This document shows, in pieces, positions 9,027 through 17,679 of a DNA stretch of 64,000 nucleotides. The notes under the pieces are model-generated. The model was not told where the DNA came from and searched no databases. It saw only the letters and a program-made list of their open reading frames with translations. This stretch comes from Massilia yuzhufengensis (GTDB lineage Bacteria > Pseudomonadota > Gammaproteobacteria > Burkholderiales > Burkholderiaceae_D), in the NCBI RefSeq assembly GCF_900112225.1, contig NZ_FOLD01000017.1, positions 1 to 64,000 on the forward strand, written 5' to 3'. Made by a program: the position numbers and the translations under genes. Position 1 is the stretch's first letter. Each line of letters opens with the position of its first letter.

Positions 9027-9332
9027 GCCCAGTATGCGAGCGACCAATACCAGGCGCTGCTGGCCGAGTATGGCTTTGTCTGCAGCATGAGCCGCAAAGG
9101 TCATTGCTGGGATAACGCCGTTGCCGAACGCTTCTTCTTGAACTTGAAGATGGAGCGTGTCTGGCAGCGCAATTACGCGAACCACGCGGAAGCCAAGTTT
9201 GATGTGGCAAATTACACCGCAGGCTTCTACAACTGCGAGCGCTTGCATTCTGTATTGGGCAATCTGCCGCCCAGCGTCTATGAACGCAAAATGGCAGAGA
9301 AAGAACTTATCGTCGTGTCCGAAATTACTTGA
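9027..9332 (+). pseudogene. IS3-family OrfB C-terminal fragment
   Basis: This stretch reads AQYASDQYQALLAEYGFVCS and SRKGHCWDNAVAERFFLNLK, then a tail ending LGNLPPSVYERKM. It is the last third of an IS3-type DDE transposase, including the catalytic Glu (AERFF). The upstream part was replaced by the IS30 copy, so only about 100 residues remain. Confidence 0.85.
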
Positions 9333-9345
9333 CCACTACACGACG

Positions 9346-9446
9346 GCAGAGGTCTCACGACGGTTCCGCATTGCGTTCACAGATGCTGGAGTCCAGGGAC
9401 TGACGTTCCACGATCTCCGGCACGAGGCGACATGCCGGCTGTTCGA
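9346..9446 (+). pseudogene. tyrosine recombinase (integrase) scrap
   Basis: Thirty-odd residues read VSRRFRIAFTDAGVQGLTFH and DLRHEATCRLF. The LTFHDLRHEA segment is the signature around the second catalytic Arg (RHxxR region) of phage-type tyrosine recombinases. The match ends abruptly, and neither the rest of the catalytic domain nor an attachment site is visible nearby. It suggests that an integrated element once ended here. Confidence 0.65.
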
Positions 9447-9705
9447 CTGCCTGGCCAGCACGTTCGGCGCAACCGGCAGGGCATGCCTGCTGTCGGTCGT
9501 GTGCACGAATTTGCGCTTCCAGACGGGCTTCAGGCTGGCCTGCTGCATCGGACGGCGCACCTTGAAACGGCCGATCTGAAGTCCTCTATTGGACAGCGCT
9601 GTGACCAGTCGACAGCTGCCGTAACTTTGGCCGCTGCTCATGAACGCGGCACGCGGATGCACGCTCGTTCTACAAAAAGTCGGCGTGACGGAACGACGCT
9701 TCGCT
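9447..9705. other. unassigned sequence between integrase and IS3 scraps
   Basis: I see no recognisable gene, repeat or RNA here. The open frames on either strand look like non-coding translations. It is bounded by decayed mobile-element pieces and is probably degraded sequence of the same origin. Confidence 0.4.
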
Positions 9706-9988
9706 TCATAACGCGGGCAAAGCAGGCCGATGCTTTTTTAAGACGTCCACATCACGACGAAGCTGCCGGCTTTCCTGCTCGAGATGGCGAATACGCTGCT
9801 GCTCAGCCGGCAACGGTTTGCCAATGCCCGGTTGGCCTTGTTGCTCGGCCTCGTTCTGCTCCATCCAGCGAAGAATCGCGGACAGGCCAATGTCCATTGT
9901 CTGGCTGACGTGCGAGATGCTGAGGCCCTGTTCTGTAATCGTTCGGACGACCTCGAGCTTGAAGCTGGGGGCGAAATTGCGACGCTAC
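9706..9988 (-). pseudogene. IS3-family OrfA fragment with A6G slippery site
   Basis: On the minus strand the sequence reads RRNFAPSFKLEVVRTITEQG, then an HTH and MEQNEAEQQGQPGIGKPLPA, and a zipper ending RQLRRDVDVLKK. This is an IS3-group OrfA lacking its first codons. At the end lies A6G (9733-9739), the classic -1 frameshift signal that makes the OrfAB fusion; the -1 frame continues ASACFAR as in relatives. The orfB partner has been lost. The 5' end is cut at the junction with the TnpB fragment. Confidence 0.75.
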
Positions 9989-10684
9989 GAGCTTCCACTT
10001 TTACCGCTATCCGAAAACCAAGCTGCGATCGGAGTCGATCTCGGGGTGAGCAATCTGGCAACGCTGTCCACCGGTGAGACGTTCGCTGGGCCGACAGCGC
10101 TGCGGCGTGCCTTGACGCGGCTGCGCCGGCTGTCGAGATCCTTGTCACGCAAGGTGAAAGGGTCGCGCAAGCGCGTGTAGGCGAAGCGGAAACTGGCCAG
10201 GCAACACGCACGCGTTGCGAATATCAGGCATGACGGCACGCACCAGCTTTCAAGCAGCATTACGCGGCGCTTTCACACGATTGGCATCGAGGACCTGAAC
10301 GTGAAGGGAATGCTGGGCAACCGGCATCTGGCGCGTGCGATTTCTGACATGGGTTTCGGCGAACTGCGTCGCCAGCTCGAGTACAAGGCGGCATGGCGTG
10401 GCGCCCAGGTCGTGGTGGTGGACCGCTGGTACCCCAGCAGCAAAACATGCTCACACTGCGGAGACCGGATCGAGGCGCTCGGCCTGGCGCAGCGTCAGTG
10501 GAGCTGTACTACGTGTGGCGTCACGCATGACCGGGACATCAACGCGGCAATCAATCCGAGAAACATGGCGGTGAGTTCCAACGTGTCGGCCTGTGGAGGA
10601 AAAGGCGCTGGCCTTGCGCGCGAGTGCGAGGCGAAACCGGCCCCGGTGAAGCAGGAATCCAACGGCAAGGCGAGCGTTAAGTAA
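9989..10684 (+). pseudogene. tnpB: IS200/IS605-type TnpB, RuvC half only, one amber stop
   Basis: TnpB is the RNA-guided nuclease of IS200/IS605 elements. Present are the first RuvC Asp (AIGVDLGVSNLATLSTG), the catalytic Glu (HTIGIEDLNVKGMLGNRHLA), the four-Cys zinc ribbon (SKTCSHCGDRIEAL and QWSCTTCGVTHDRD) and the last Asp (DRDINAAINPRN). The N-terminal half that binds the guide RNA and target DNA is missing. A TAG at 10178-10180 interrupts the frame at SRKRV-stop-AKRKLARQ. No TnpA was found. The copy is inactive as encoded. Confidence 0.85.
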
Positions 10685-10953
10685 GATCAAGCTGCTTTAC
10701 GTAAGTTTGGAAGAACGGTATGTCCCACTTGAACGATCGATTGATATTCCGGATACCACGAATCGGAAGGTCCGATTTGTGGTCATGGAGCGCCGCCGGT
10801 ACATTATGAAATTGCCATGCGTGAGCAGGGCGGCTGTCGTGGCCGTTCGCTCTCGCGCCGCCTGAACGGTCGACAGAACCGGGTGGCTCCATGCGGTCCG
10901 GGCGCGAAACCTCGCGATGCTCGCGCCGAAGAACGACACATCAGGAGACAAGA
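10685..10953. other. upstream region of the MFS gene
   Basis: This stretch holds no gene I can support. It contains the palindrome at 10761-10777 and, at its end, the CAGGAG ribosome-binding site of the MFS gene. It marks the change from mobile-element debris to the GC-rich catabolic island. Confidence 0.5.
10761..10777. promoter_or_regulatory. LysR-type box AATCGG-AAGGT-CCGATT
   Basis: The site is an inverted repeat with perfect 6-bp arms and a 5-base spacer, embedding a T-N11-A core typical of LysR binding sites. It lies 177 bp before the MFS start. The same ATCGG-N5-CCGAT pattern recurs at 12174, 25173 and 46798, so it is probably a site of one shared regulator. Confidence 0.65.
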
Positions 10954-12099
10954 ATGACATCAACTACCGAAAACTGGGGCGGACGCGCTGCCCTGATGGT
11001 GGCGCATTGCGCCGGGATGGTCGACCTGGTCGCGCTGCCGGTCTGGGTCGGCGTCCTGATCAGCGGCTACGGCCTGGATCCGCAACAGGCCGGCGGACTC
11101 GCCACCTTGTTCCTGATCGGCGCCGTCTCCGCCAGCCTGTTCGTCGCTCCCCGGTTTGCACGGCTGCCTGCCCGGGCAACGGCGGCGGCCGGCTTTGCCA
11201 TCGCCGCCCTTGCGTTCGGCGCAGTCGGTCTGGTCGACGGCTACGCTGCGATGGGGGTCCTGCACGTAGTCGCCGGCCTGGCTGCGGCGACGGCGCTGAG
11301 CGTGACCCATGCGACGATCGGGGGCAGCAGCAACCCGCACCGCCTGTTCGCCATCGTCGGCTTCGCGCTGGGTGTCTTCGGTATCCTGTTCATGGGCGGC
11401 GTGCCGAAGATCATCGACGTCGTCGGCGCGCCCGCGCTGTTCTGGAGCTTCGCCGGCATCATGGCTTTCGCCGCATGCGTGGCTGCGCTCGGATTTCCAG
11501 AGACGCGCTCGCTGGGCGCGGTCACGCAGCGCGTTGCCGGCAGGCTGCCGCGTGCGGTCTGGCTGGCGTCGATCGGCGTCAGCTGCATGGCGCTGGTGCA
11601 GGCAATGATGTTCGCTTTTGTCGAGCGCATCGGGGCCGACCGCGGTTTCGGCGCCGCGGCCGTGGCCGGCGTGCTGATCGGGCTCGGCTTCGTCAACCTC
11701 ATCCCGGCGCCGCTTGCCGCGTACCTGGAGAAGCGTGTAAAGCCGCGCACGGTGCTGGTCTGCGGCCCCATCGTGCAGGCGCTGCTGGCCCTCCTGATGA
11801 CGCAAGGCCAGAGCTTCATCCCTTATGCGGCGGGTGCGCTGTTCTTCGCCGCCGTGATGGTCTTTACCCACACCTTCGCCTTCGGCCTGCTGGCAACGCT
11901 CGACCCGAGCGGCCGCGCGGTCGGCGCAACACCGGCCATGCTGATGGTTGGTGCGGCAGTGGGGCCGATCCTGGGCGGGACAGTGGTGAAGCTGGCGGGC
12001 TACCACAGCCTCGGGTTCGCGGCCGTTTTGATCGCAGCATGTGCCGTGGCGTGTTTCATGCCGCGCCGGGCCGTCAATCCGGTCCTCTCGCAGCCCTGA
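10954..12099 (+). CDS. MFS transporter
   Basis: The 381-residue protein has about twelve hydrophobic segments spread evenly along its length and no soluble domain, as in small major-facilitator permeases of the inner membrane. Typical stretches are LVALPVWVGVLISGYGLDPQ, GLATLFLIGAVSASLFVAPR and VGAAVGPILGGTVVKLAGYH. The start at 10954 has CAGGAG nine bases upstream. A LysR-type box upstream links it to the catabolic genes that follow. It may import an aromatic substrate or export a by-product; direction and substrate are not visible. Confidence 0.85.
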   Translation: MTSTTENWGGRAALMVAHCAGMVDLVALPVWVGVLISGYGLDPQQAGGLATLFLIGAVSASLFVAPRFARLPARATAAAGFAIAALAFGAVGLVDGYAAMGVLHVVAGLAAATALSVTHATIGGSSNPHRLFAIVGFALGVFGILFMGGVPKIIDVVGAPALFWSFAGIMAFAACVAALGFPETRSLGAVTQRVAGRLPRAVWLASIGVSCMALVQAMMFAFVERIGADRGFGAAAVAGVLIGLGFVNLIPAPLAAYLEKRVKPRTVLVCGPIVQALLALLMTQGQSFIPYAAGALFFAAVMVFTHTFAFGLLATLDPSGRAVGATPAMLMVGAAVGPILGGTVVKLAGYHSLGFAAVLIAACAVACFMPRRAVNPVLSQP

Positions 12100-12173
12100 G
12101 CGCACGCCATCCCCGCTTCAATCCTGCGCTCGCCGGCACGCCCGGCGGGCGCTTCTCTCAAAGGGCCAGGATG

Positions 12174-12190
12174 TATCGGTCACGCCGATA
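12174..12190. promoter_or_regulatory. LysR-type box TATCGG-TCACG-CCGATA
   Basis: Perfect 6-bp arms and a 5-base spacer give a 17-bp inverted repeat with a T-N11-A core. Its arms match exactly those of the site at 46797-46813 beside the NodD/FdeR-like LysR gene. It is followed at the expected distance by TATACC, so it probably activates the YCF48-RND-DUF1302-DUF1329 operon. Confidence 0.7.
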
Positions 12191-12293
12191 GAAGCCATCG
12201 AAAGTCTCCAGTTCTCCTTCGATAAGGGGCGCTATACCATCAATCCTTAACAAATCGGCACGACGAAGCCGCAACAAGAAGGAGACCCCGCCC

Positions 12294-12308
12294 ATGCATT
12301 CCCGCGAT
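12294..12308 (+). CDS. possible five-codon leader peptide MHSRD
   Basis: An ATG preceded by AAGGAG nine bases upstream opens a frame of only five codons (Met-His-Ser-Arg-Asp-stop) between the predicted promoter and the YCF48-like gene. The strong ribosome-binding site stands out because the real gene at 12434 has a weaker one. It could be a leader peptide or simply the stump of an ancestral gene start. Sequence alone does not decide this. Confidence 0.3.
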
Positions 12309-12433
12309 TAAACGCAGCATCTACTTCGTGCCCGCTCCATGTCGGGCGCTTCCAGTCTGAACCCTTCCGGATCGGCGCCCATCGGCGGCGCCAGGGGAGA
12401 GTTTTGCCTTCAAACCTCTGCAGGAACCGTGGA

Positions 12434-13504
12434 ATGAACCTGAATGTTTCAAGCTTGTACTCCAAGGCTGCGCTGTTGACGGCACTGCTGCCGGCAAGCG
12501 TCGCCGCTGCACCCGAAGCGACCGTGCTGGCGCGCCCTGCACTGAAGGCCGAGCGGCTGCACAGCCGCACTTTCCTGGCGCTGGCCAGCGCCGGCCAGCG
12601 GCTGGTTGCCGTGGGCGAACGCGGCCTGGTCGCGCTGTCCGATGACGGTGGCACCAGCTGGCGCCAGGCCGTCACCCCGGTCAGCACGACCCTGACCAGC
12701 ATCAGTTTCGTCGACGCGCGCCTGGGCTGGGCGGCAGGACACGCCGGCACGATCCTGCACACTGCCGACGGTGGCGCGACCTGGGCCTTGCAGGTGGACG
12801 GTCGCGGGATCGCGCGGCAGGTGCAGGCTTCGGTGTCGGACCAGGACGCGCGCATGGCAGCCGTGGCCGCGCAACTGGTCGCCGATGGTCCGGACAAGCC
12901 CTTCCTCGACATACAGTTCAGCGACGCGCGCCATGGCGTGGCGGTGGGGGCCTACGGGCTGGCGGTAACAACAGCCGACGGCGGCCGCAGCTGGCAGTCG
13001 TTCATGCACCAGGTACCGAATCCCAAAGGCCTGCATCTGTACGCCGTGCGGATGGTGGGCGACACGGTCTGGCTGGCCGGTGAACAGGGCTACTTCGCCC
13101 GCTCCGCCGGCGCCGGCCAGGACTTCCGGCGCATCGAGACGCCTTATCGCGGCAGCTATTTCGCGCTGGCGCCAAGCGGCAATGGGGTAGTCGTCGCGGG
13201 ACTGAAGGGCAATGCCTTCCAGGTCAGCCAGGACGGAACCAGCTTCACCCGCATCGAAGGCGCGCCGCCGGTTTCCTTTAGCGGCGTGACCAGGCTGCGC
13301 GACGGCAGGTTCGCATTCACTAACCAGGCCGGCCAGGTGCTGTTGGCGCCGCATGCGGGCGCCCCGCTGGCGATGCTGTCCGCAGGCCCACGTGCTCCGT
13401 TGAGCGCAGTCACCGAGTCGGCCGACGGCCGCCTGGTGCTCGCCGGCGCCGCAGGCCTCGAGCGCATGGCGCCGGACGGCGCGAAGAGCGGAGGTCGGCC
13501 ATGA
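12434..13504 (+). CDS. YCF48-like beta-propeller protein, exported
   Basis: The 356-residue product begins MNLNVSSLYSKAALLTALLP with a signal peptide ending near VAAAPEA. It contains repeated BNR/YCF48 motifs such as ALSDDGGTSWRQA, GHAGTILHTADGGATWALQV and YGLAVTTADGGRSWQSF, which predict a periplasmic beta-propeller. Homologues often sit directly before an MMPL/RND gene with DUF1302 and DUF1329 genes. The stop overlaps the next start in ATGA, so translation is coupled. A role as periplasmic partner of the exporter is an inference from this conserved setting. Confidence 0.85.
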   Translation: MNLNVSSLYSKAALLTALLPASVAAAPEATVLARPALKAERLHSRTFLALASAGQRLVAVGERGLVALSDDGGTSWRQAVTPVSTTLTSISFVDARLGWAAGHAGTILHTADGGATWALQVDGRGIARQVQASVSDQDARMAAVAAQLVADGPDKPFLDIQFSDARHGVAVGAYGLAVTTADGGRSWQSFMHQVPNPKGLHLYAVRMVGDTVWLAGEQGYFARSAGAGQDFRRIETPYRGSYFALAPSGNGVVVAGLKGNAFQVSQDGTSFTRIEGAPPVSFSGVTRLRDGRFAFTNQAGQVLLAPHAGAPLAMLSAGPRAPLSAVTESADGRLVLAGAAGLERMAPDGAKSGGRP

Positions 13505-15951
13505 GCGTCACGCCGTCGGCTTCCCGCCAGGACCCGATTCCCGACCTGGAACACTTCGACCGCCAGTCCGGCTCCTGGGCCGAACGGCTCCTGTTCAACC
13601 ACCGCGCCGTCGTCGTGGCGCTGTGCGTGGCCTTGAGCGCGCTGCTGGCCTGGACGGCCATGGGACTCAGGCTAAACGCAAGCTTCGAGGACATGATCCC
13701 GAAGAGCCATCCCTACATCGCCAACTACCTGAAGAACAAGCAGGACCTGGCCGGCCTGGGCAACGCGGTGCGGATTGCGGTCGCCGCCAAAAACGGCAGC
13801 ATCTACGATCCGGCCTATCTCGACACGCTGCAGCGCGTCAGCGACGAAGTGTTCCTGCTGCCGGGCGTCGACCGCGCCGCGATGAAGTCGCTGTGGACAC
13901 CCTCCACGCGCTGGGTCGGCGTGACCGAGGACGGCATGGATGGCGGTCCGGTGATCCCGAACGAATACGACGGCTCGCCCGCCAGCATCGAGCAGGTGCG
14001 CATGAACGTGCAGCGCTCGGGCCAGGTCGGCCAGCTGGTGGCCCATGACGGCAAGTCCAGCATCATCTATGTGTCGCTGCTGGCCGCCGATCCGGAAACC
14101 GGCAAGGCGCTGGACTATGCCGTCTTTTCCGAACGGCTGGACGGGATCCGCGCGCGCTACCAGGCGCAGAACGTCGACATCCACATCGTCGGCTTCGCCA
14201 AGGTGGTCGGCGACCTGATCGAAGGCATCCGCCTGATCCTGCTGTTTTTCGCGGTGGCCATCCTGATCGCCACGGCCATGCTGTACTGGTACACCCGCTG
14301 CGTGCGCAGCACCCTGCTGGTGGTGCTGTGCTCCTGCGTGGCGGTGGTGTGGCAACTCGGCCTGCTGCCGCTGCTCGGCTATTCGCTCGATCCCTATTCG
14401 GTGCTGGTGCCTTTCCTGGTGTTCGCCATCGGCATGAGCCACGGGGCGCAGAAGATGAACGGCATCATGCAGGACGTGGCCCGCGGCGCGCACCGCATCA
14501 TCGCCGCGCGCTTTACCTTCCGCAGGCTGTTTTTGGCCGGGCTCACGGCCCTGCTGTGCGACGCGGTTGGCTTTGCGGTGTTGACGATCATCGACATCAA
14601 GGTGATCCAGGACCTGGCGGTGGTGGCCAGCATCGGCGTCGCGGCGCTGATCTTCACCAACCTGATCCTGCTGCCCATCCTGCTGTCGTATATCGGCGTC
14701 GGGGCCAAGGCGGCCCAGCGCAGCCTGGGCCATGGCGGGGAGGGCAGCGACGGCGCACTGTGGCGCCTGCTCGGCAAGTTCGCCGAGCGCCGCTGGGCCG
14801 CGCCGACGGTGGTGATCGCCGTGCTGATGGGCGTGGCGGGCTATGCCGCCAGCCTGCACCTGAAGATCGGCGATCTCGACCCCGGCGCTCCGGAACTGCG
14901 TGCCGATTCCCGCTACAACCGCGACAACGCGTACGTGGTCGGCCACTACGCGGCCAGCAGCGACGTGTTCGCCGTCATGGTGCGTACGCCGGAAGGGCAG
15001 TGCGCCGCCTATGACACCCTGATGCGGGTCGATGCGCTGGAGTGGCGCCTGGCGCAACTGCCAGGGGTCGACTCGACCAATACGCTGGCCTTGCTGAACC
15101 GGCGCGTCATCACCGGACTCAGCGAGGGCAACCTGAAATGGTACGAGCTGCTGCAGAACCAGAGCTCGCTGAATATGGTCACGGCCGGTGCCCCGCGCGG
15201 CCTGTACAACGACTCCTGCAACCTCTTGAGCATGTACGTCTACCTGCGCGACCACAAGGCCGACACGCTCACGCGCGTGGTGGAGGAGGTTGAACGCTTT
15301 GCCGCCGCCAATAACACGGCCGACGTCCAGTTCCAGCTGGCGGCCGGTAACGCCGGCATCGAGGCCGCTACCAATATCGTGGTGAAGGATGCCAGCCGGG
15401 CCATGCTGTATTGGGTCTACGGCGCTGTGGTGCTGCTGTGCCTGGTCACCTTCCGCTCCTGGCGTGCGGTGCTGTGCGCAGTGCTGCCGCTGGTGCTCAC
15501 CTCGATCCTGTGCGAAGCCCTGATGGTCGCGCTGGACATCGGCGTCAAGGTGGCGACCCTGCCGGTGATCGCCCTGGGGGTGGGCATCGGCATCGACTAC
15601 GCGCTGTACGTGATGAGCATCATGCTGGCCCGGCTGCGCGCCGGCGACAGCCTCGACCAGGCCTACCGCGAGGCGCTGCACTTCACGGGCAAGGTGGTGC
15701 TGCTGACCGGCGTGACGCTGGCGGTCGGCGTGTTCACCTGGGTCCTGTCACCCATCAAGTTCCAGGCCGATATGGGCCTGCTGCTGGCGTTCATGTTCCT
15801 CTGGAACATGGTAGGCGCACTGGTGTTGCTGCCGGCACTGGCCCGCTACCTCTTGCCGGAAGCGCGGCAGGCAAAGGGGGCATCAGCCCCCGCGACGCCG
15901 GACGATGCGGCCGCCGTCGGCGTCGCGCCTGTCCTCATTAATCCTCAATAG
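13501..15951 (+). CDS. RND-superfamily (MMPL-type) exporter
   Basis: The 816-residue inner-membrane protein has an N-terminal membrane anchor (VVVALCVALSALLAWTAMGL), a large periplasmic loop, five clustered membrane helices (about residues 240-400), a second anchor and loop, and a second helix cluster after about 635. YALYVMSIMLARLRAGDSLD and IGMSHGAQKMNGIMQD match the central RND/SSD region. Such MMPL proteins move hydrophobic compounds or lipids using proton motive force. It is translationally coupled to the YCF48-like gene and is followed 35 bp later by DUF1302. It may serve uptake or efflux of a poorly soluble aromatic. Confidence 0.88.
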   Translation: MSVTPSASRQDPIPDLEHFDRQSGSWAERLLFNHRAVVVALCVALSALLAWTAMGLRLNASFEDMIPKSHPYIANYLKNKQDLAGLGNAVRIAVAAKNGSIYDPAYLDTLQRVSDEVFLLPGVDRAAMKSLWTPSTRWVGVTEDGMDGGPVIPNEYDGSPASIEQVRMNVQRSGQVGQLVAHDGKSSIIYVSLLAADPETGKALDYAVFSERLDGIRARYQAQNVDIHIVGFAKVVGDLIEGIRLILLFFAVAILIATAMLYWYTRCVRSTLLVVLCSCVAVVWQLGLLPLLGYSLDPYSVLVPFLVFAIGMSHGAQKMNGIMQDVARGAHRIIAARFTFRRLFLAGLTALLCDAVGFAVLTIIDIKVIQDLAVVASIGVAALIFTNLILLPILLSYIGVGAKAAQRSLGHGGEGSDGALWRLLGKFAERRWAAPTVVIAVLMGVAGYAASLHLKIGDLDPGAPELRADSRYNRDNAYVVGHYAASSDVFAVMVRTPEGQCAAYDTLMRVDALEWRLAQLPGVDSTNTLALLNRRVITGLSEGNLKWYELLQNQSSLNMVTAGAPRGLYNDSCNLLSMYVYLRDHKADTLTRVVEEVERFAAANNTADVQFQLAAGNAGIEAATNIVVKDASRAMLYWVYGAVVLLCLVTFRSWRAVLCAVLPLVLTSILCEALMVALDIGVKVATLPVIALGVGIGIDYALYVMSIMLARLRAGDSLDQAYREALHFTGKVVLLTGVTLAVGVFTWVLSPIKFQADMGLLLAFMFLWNMVGALVLLPALARYLLPEARQAKGASAPATPDDAAAVGVAPVLINPQ

Positions 15952-15986
15952 CAGCACCCACACCCACCAATAACAAGGGAGACACC

Positions 15987-17666
15987 ATGCATCCATCCAG
16001 GCCGACACCAGGCAAATCCGGGCCGCCGCGGCGCTCAGCCATCGCAGGGGCCGTGCTCGCCGTCCTCGCCGGCGCAGCTGCATCGGCAGTGCAGGCGGCG
16101 CCGGTCGAGACCGACAACCCGGATCTGCGGATCCGCTTCGACAATACGGTCAAGTACAGCCAGGCCTACCGGCTGGAGAAAGCCTCGCCCGGCCTGGCCA
16201 GCTGCGCGATCTGCCTGAACCAGAATGACGGTGACAACAATTTCGGCAAAGGCATGGTCTCGAACCGCATCGACCTGCTCAGCGAGTTCGACGTCACTTA
16301 CCAGAACGTCGGCCTGCGCGTCAGCGGCGCGGCCTGGTACGACGCGACATACCGCTCGTCCAACGACAACGACACCATCACTGCCAACCACGTGCCGCGC
16401 AACGAGTTCCCGGAGGTGACGCGCAAGCTGCTCGGGAAGAAAGCGGAGCTGCTGGATGCCTTCGTGTTCGGCAAGGCGAGCCTGGGCGACATGCAGGCCA
16501 GCTTCCGTCTCGGACGACATACCCTGCTGTGGGGCGAGAGCCTGTTCTACGGCGCCAACGGCATCGCCGGCGGCCAGGCGCCGATCGACCTGGTCAAGCT
16601 GCTCAGCGTGCCGAATGCGCAGTTCAAGGAAACCGCCATGCCGACCGGTAAGCTGTCCGGCCAGGTGCAGGTGAACGAAGACGTGTCGGTGGGCGCCTAT
16701 TACCAGTACGACTGGCGCAAGACGAGGATGATGCCGGTAGGTGGCTACCTCTCGGCCTCCGACGCGATGGGCGACGGCGCGGAGCGCATCATTGCAGGCA
16801 ATCCGGCGCTGCCGAATCCGCCGGCCTTCGCCGCGTTGCCCGAGCAGGAGCCGAAAGACGATGGCCAGTACGGCCTGCAGCTACGCATGCGAGCGCCAAG
16901 CATCGATACCGATTTCGGCTTCTATGCCACCCGCTACCACGCCACCACGCCCTCGAACATCTACAACACCCTGACCGGCTTCCCGCCCGCGCCGCGCCCC
17001 TCGACCTTCCAGTGGACCTACGCCGAAGGCATCCGCGCCTACGGCGCCAGCTTCGCCAAGGCGATCGGCGAGGTGTCGCTGAGCGGCGAAGTGTCGGTGC
17101 GACGCAATGCGCCGCTGTCCAGTTCCGGGCAGTCGATCCTCAGCAGCATTGGCGTCAACGTCGGCCTGAACAACAACAGCAAGCCGGGCTACGCGATCGG
17201 CGAAACCGCGCACGCGCAGCTGTCCTGGCTGGCCAGCCTGGGGCCGTCCTTCATCTCGCGCGAGGCCTCCTTCCTGGGCGAGATCGCGTGGAACCGCATT
17301 ACCTCGGTCACCCGCAATGCCGGCATGCTCAACCCGAATGCGGACCGCTCGGCCACCGCCCTGCGCATGGTGTTCTCGCCCACTTACCGCCAGCTGTTCC
17401 CGGGCGTCGACCTCAGCGTGCCGGTCGGCGTAAGCCATACGCGCGGCCGCTCGGGCGCGCTGGGGCCGGGCTTCGGCGTGCATCGCGGCGGCGACATCAA
17501 CCTGGGCGTCTCCGCGATCTACCTGAATGGCTGGACCCTGGCCGCCAATTACACCCACTTCTACGGGCCGGAAGGTCCGACCCTGGACGGCGCCAACAAC
17601 GCGCAGTTCAAACAGGCCCTGCGCGACCGCGACTACCTGTCTCTGTCGATCCGCAACTCATTCTGA
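15987..17666 (+). CDS. DUF1302 outer-membrane protein
   Basis: The 559-residue protein has a signal peptide (AGAVLAVLAGAAASAVQAAP) and then beta-rich sequence with the DUF1302 opening LRIRFDNTVKYSQAYRLE. Other family features are SFRLGRHTLLWGESLFYGANG and the C-terminal aromatic residue (SIRNSF-stop) typical of outer-membrane barrels. GGGAGA lies before the ATG. DUF1302 proteins are found with DUF1329 partners in gene sets for hydrophobic substrates. Here it is the third gene of the operon and probably forms the outer-membrane part of the transport system. Confidence 0.88.
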   Translation: MHPSRPTPGKSGPPRRSAIAGAVLAVLAGAAASAVQAAPVETDNPDLRIRFDNTVKYSQAYRLEKASPGLASCAICLNQNDGDNNFGKGMVSNRIDLLSEFDVTYQNVGLRVSGAAWYDATYRSSNDNDTITANHVPRNEFPEVTRKLLGKKAELLDAFVFGKASLGDMQASFRLGRHTLLWGESLFYGANGIAGGQAPIDLVKLLSVPNAQFKETAMPTGKLSGQVQVNEDVSVGAYYQYDWRKTRMMPVGGYLSASDAMGDGAERIIAGNPALPNPPAFAALPEQEPKDDGQYGLQLRMRAPSIDTDFGFYATRYHATTPSNIYNTLTGFPPAPRPSTFQWTYAEGIRAYGASFAKAIGEVSLSGEVSVRRNAPLSSSGQSILSSIGVNVGLNNNSKPGYAIGETAHAQLSWLASLGPSFISREASFLGEIAWNRITSVTRNAGMLNPNADRSATALRMVFSPTYRQLFPGVDLSVPVGVSHTRGRSGALGPGFGVHRGGDINLGVSAIYLNGWTLAANYTHFYGPEGPTLDGANNAQFKQALRDRDYLSLSIRNSF

Positions 17667-17679
17667 CCAGGAGCACACC

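Larger units (their letters stand above)
12100..12433. other. regulatory region of the envelope-transport operon
   Basis: No full gene lies here. It contains the LysR-type box at 12174-12190, a possible -10 TATACC at 12233-12238, and a tiny open frame at 12294-12308. The box centre lies about 63 bp upstream of the transcription start predicted from that -10, the usual spacing for activation by LysR proteins. Confidence 0.5.

Noticed and set aside
10685..10890. protein-coding gene on the plus strand (VSLEERYVPLERSIDIPDTT)
   Set aside because: The frame looks protein-like but has no convincing start, contains the LysR-type palindrome and matches no family I recognise.
12117..12160. hairpin after the MFS gene as a terminator
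   Set aside because: CGCCGG and CCGGCG can pair, but the stem is only six bases and no T-tract follows.
12174..12190. LysR-type palindromes as transcription terminators
   Set aside because: None is followed by a T-tract; one lies in a divergent gap, and the short GC arms with fixed 5-base spacer and T-N11-A core fit protein binding better.
13672..15681. 669-codon minus-strand open frame opposite the RND gene
   Set aside because: The composition is low-complexity His/Gln/Asp-rich, and the plus strand encodes a well-formed RND protein.
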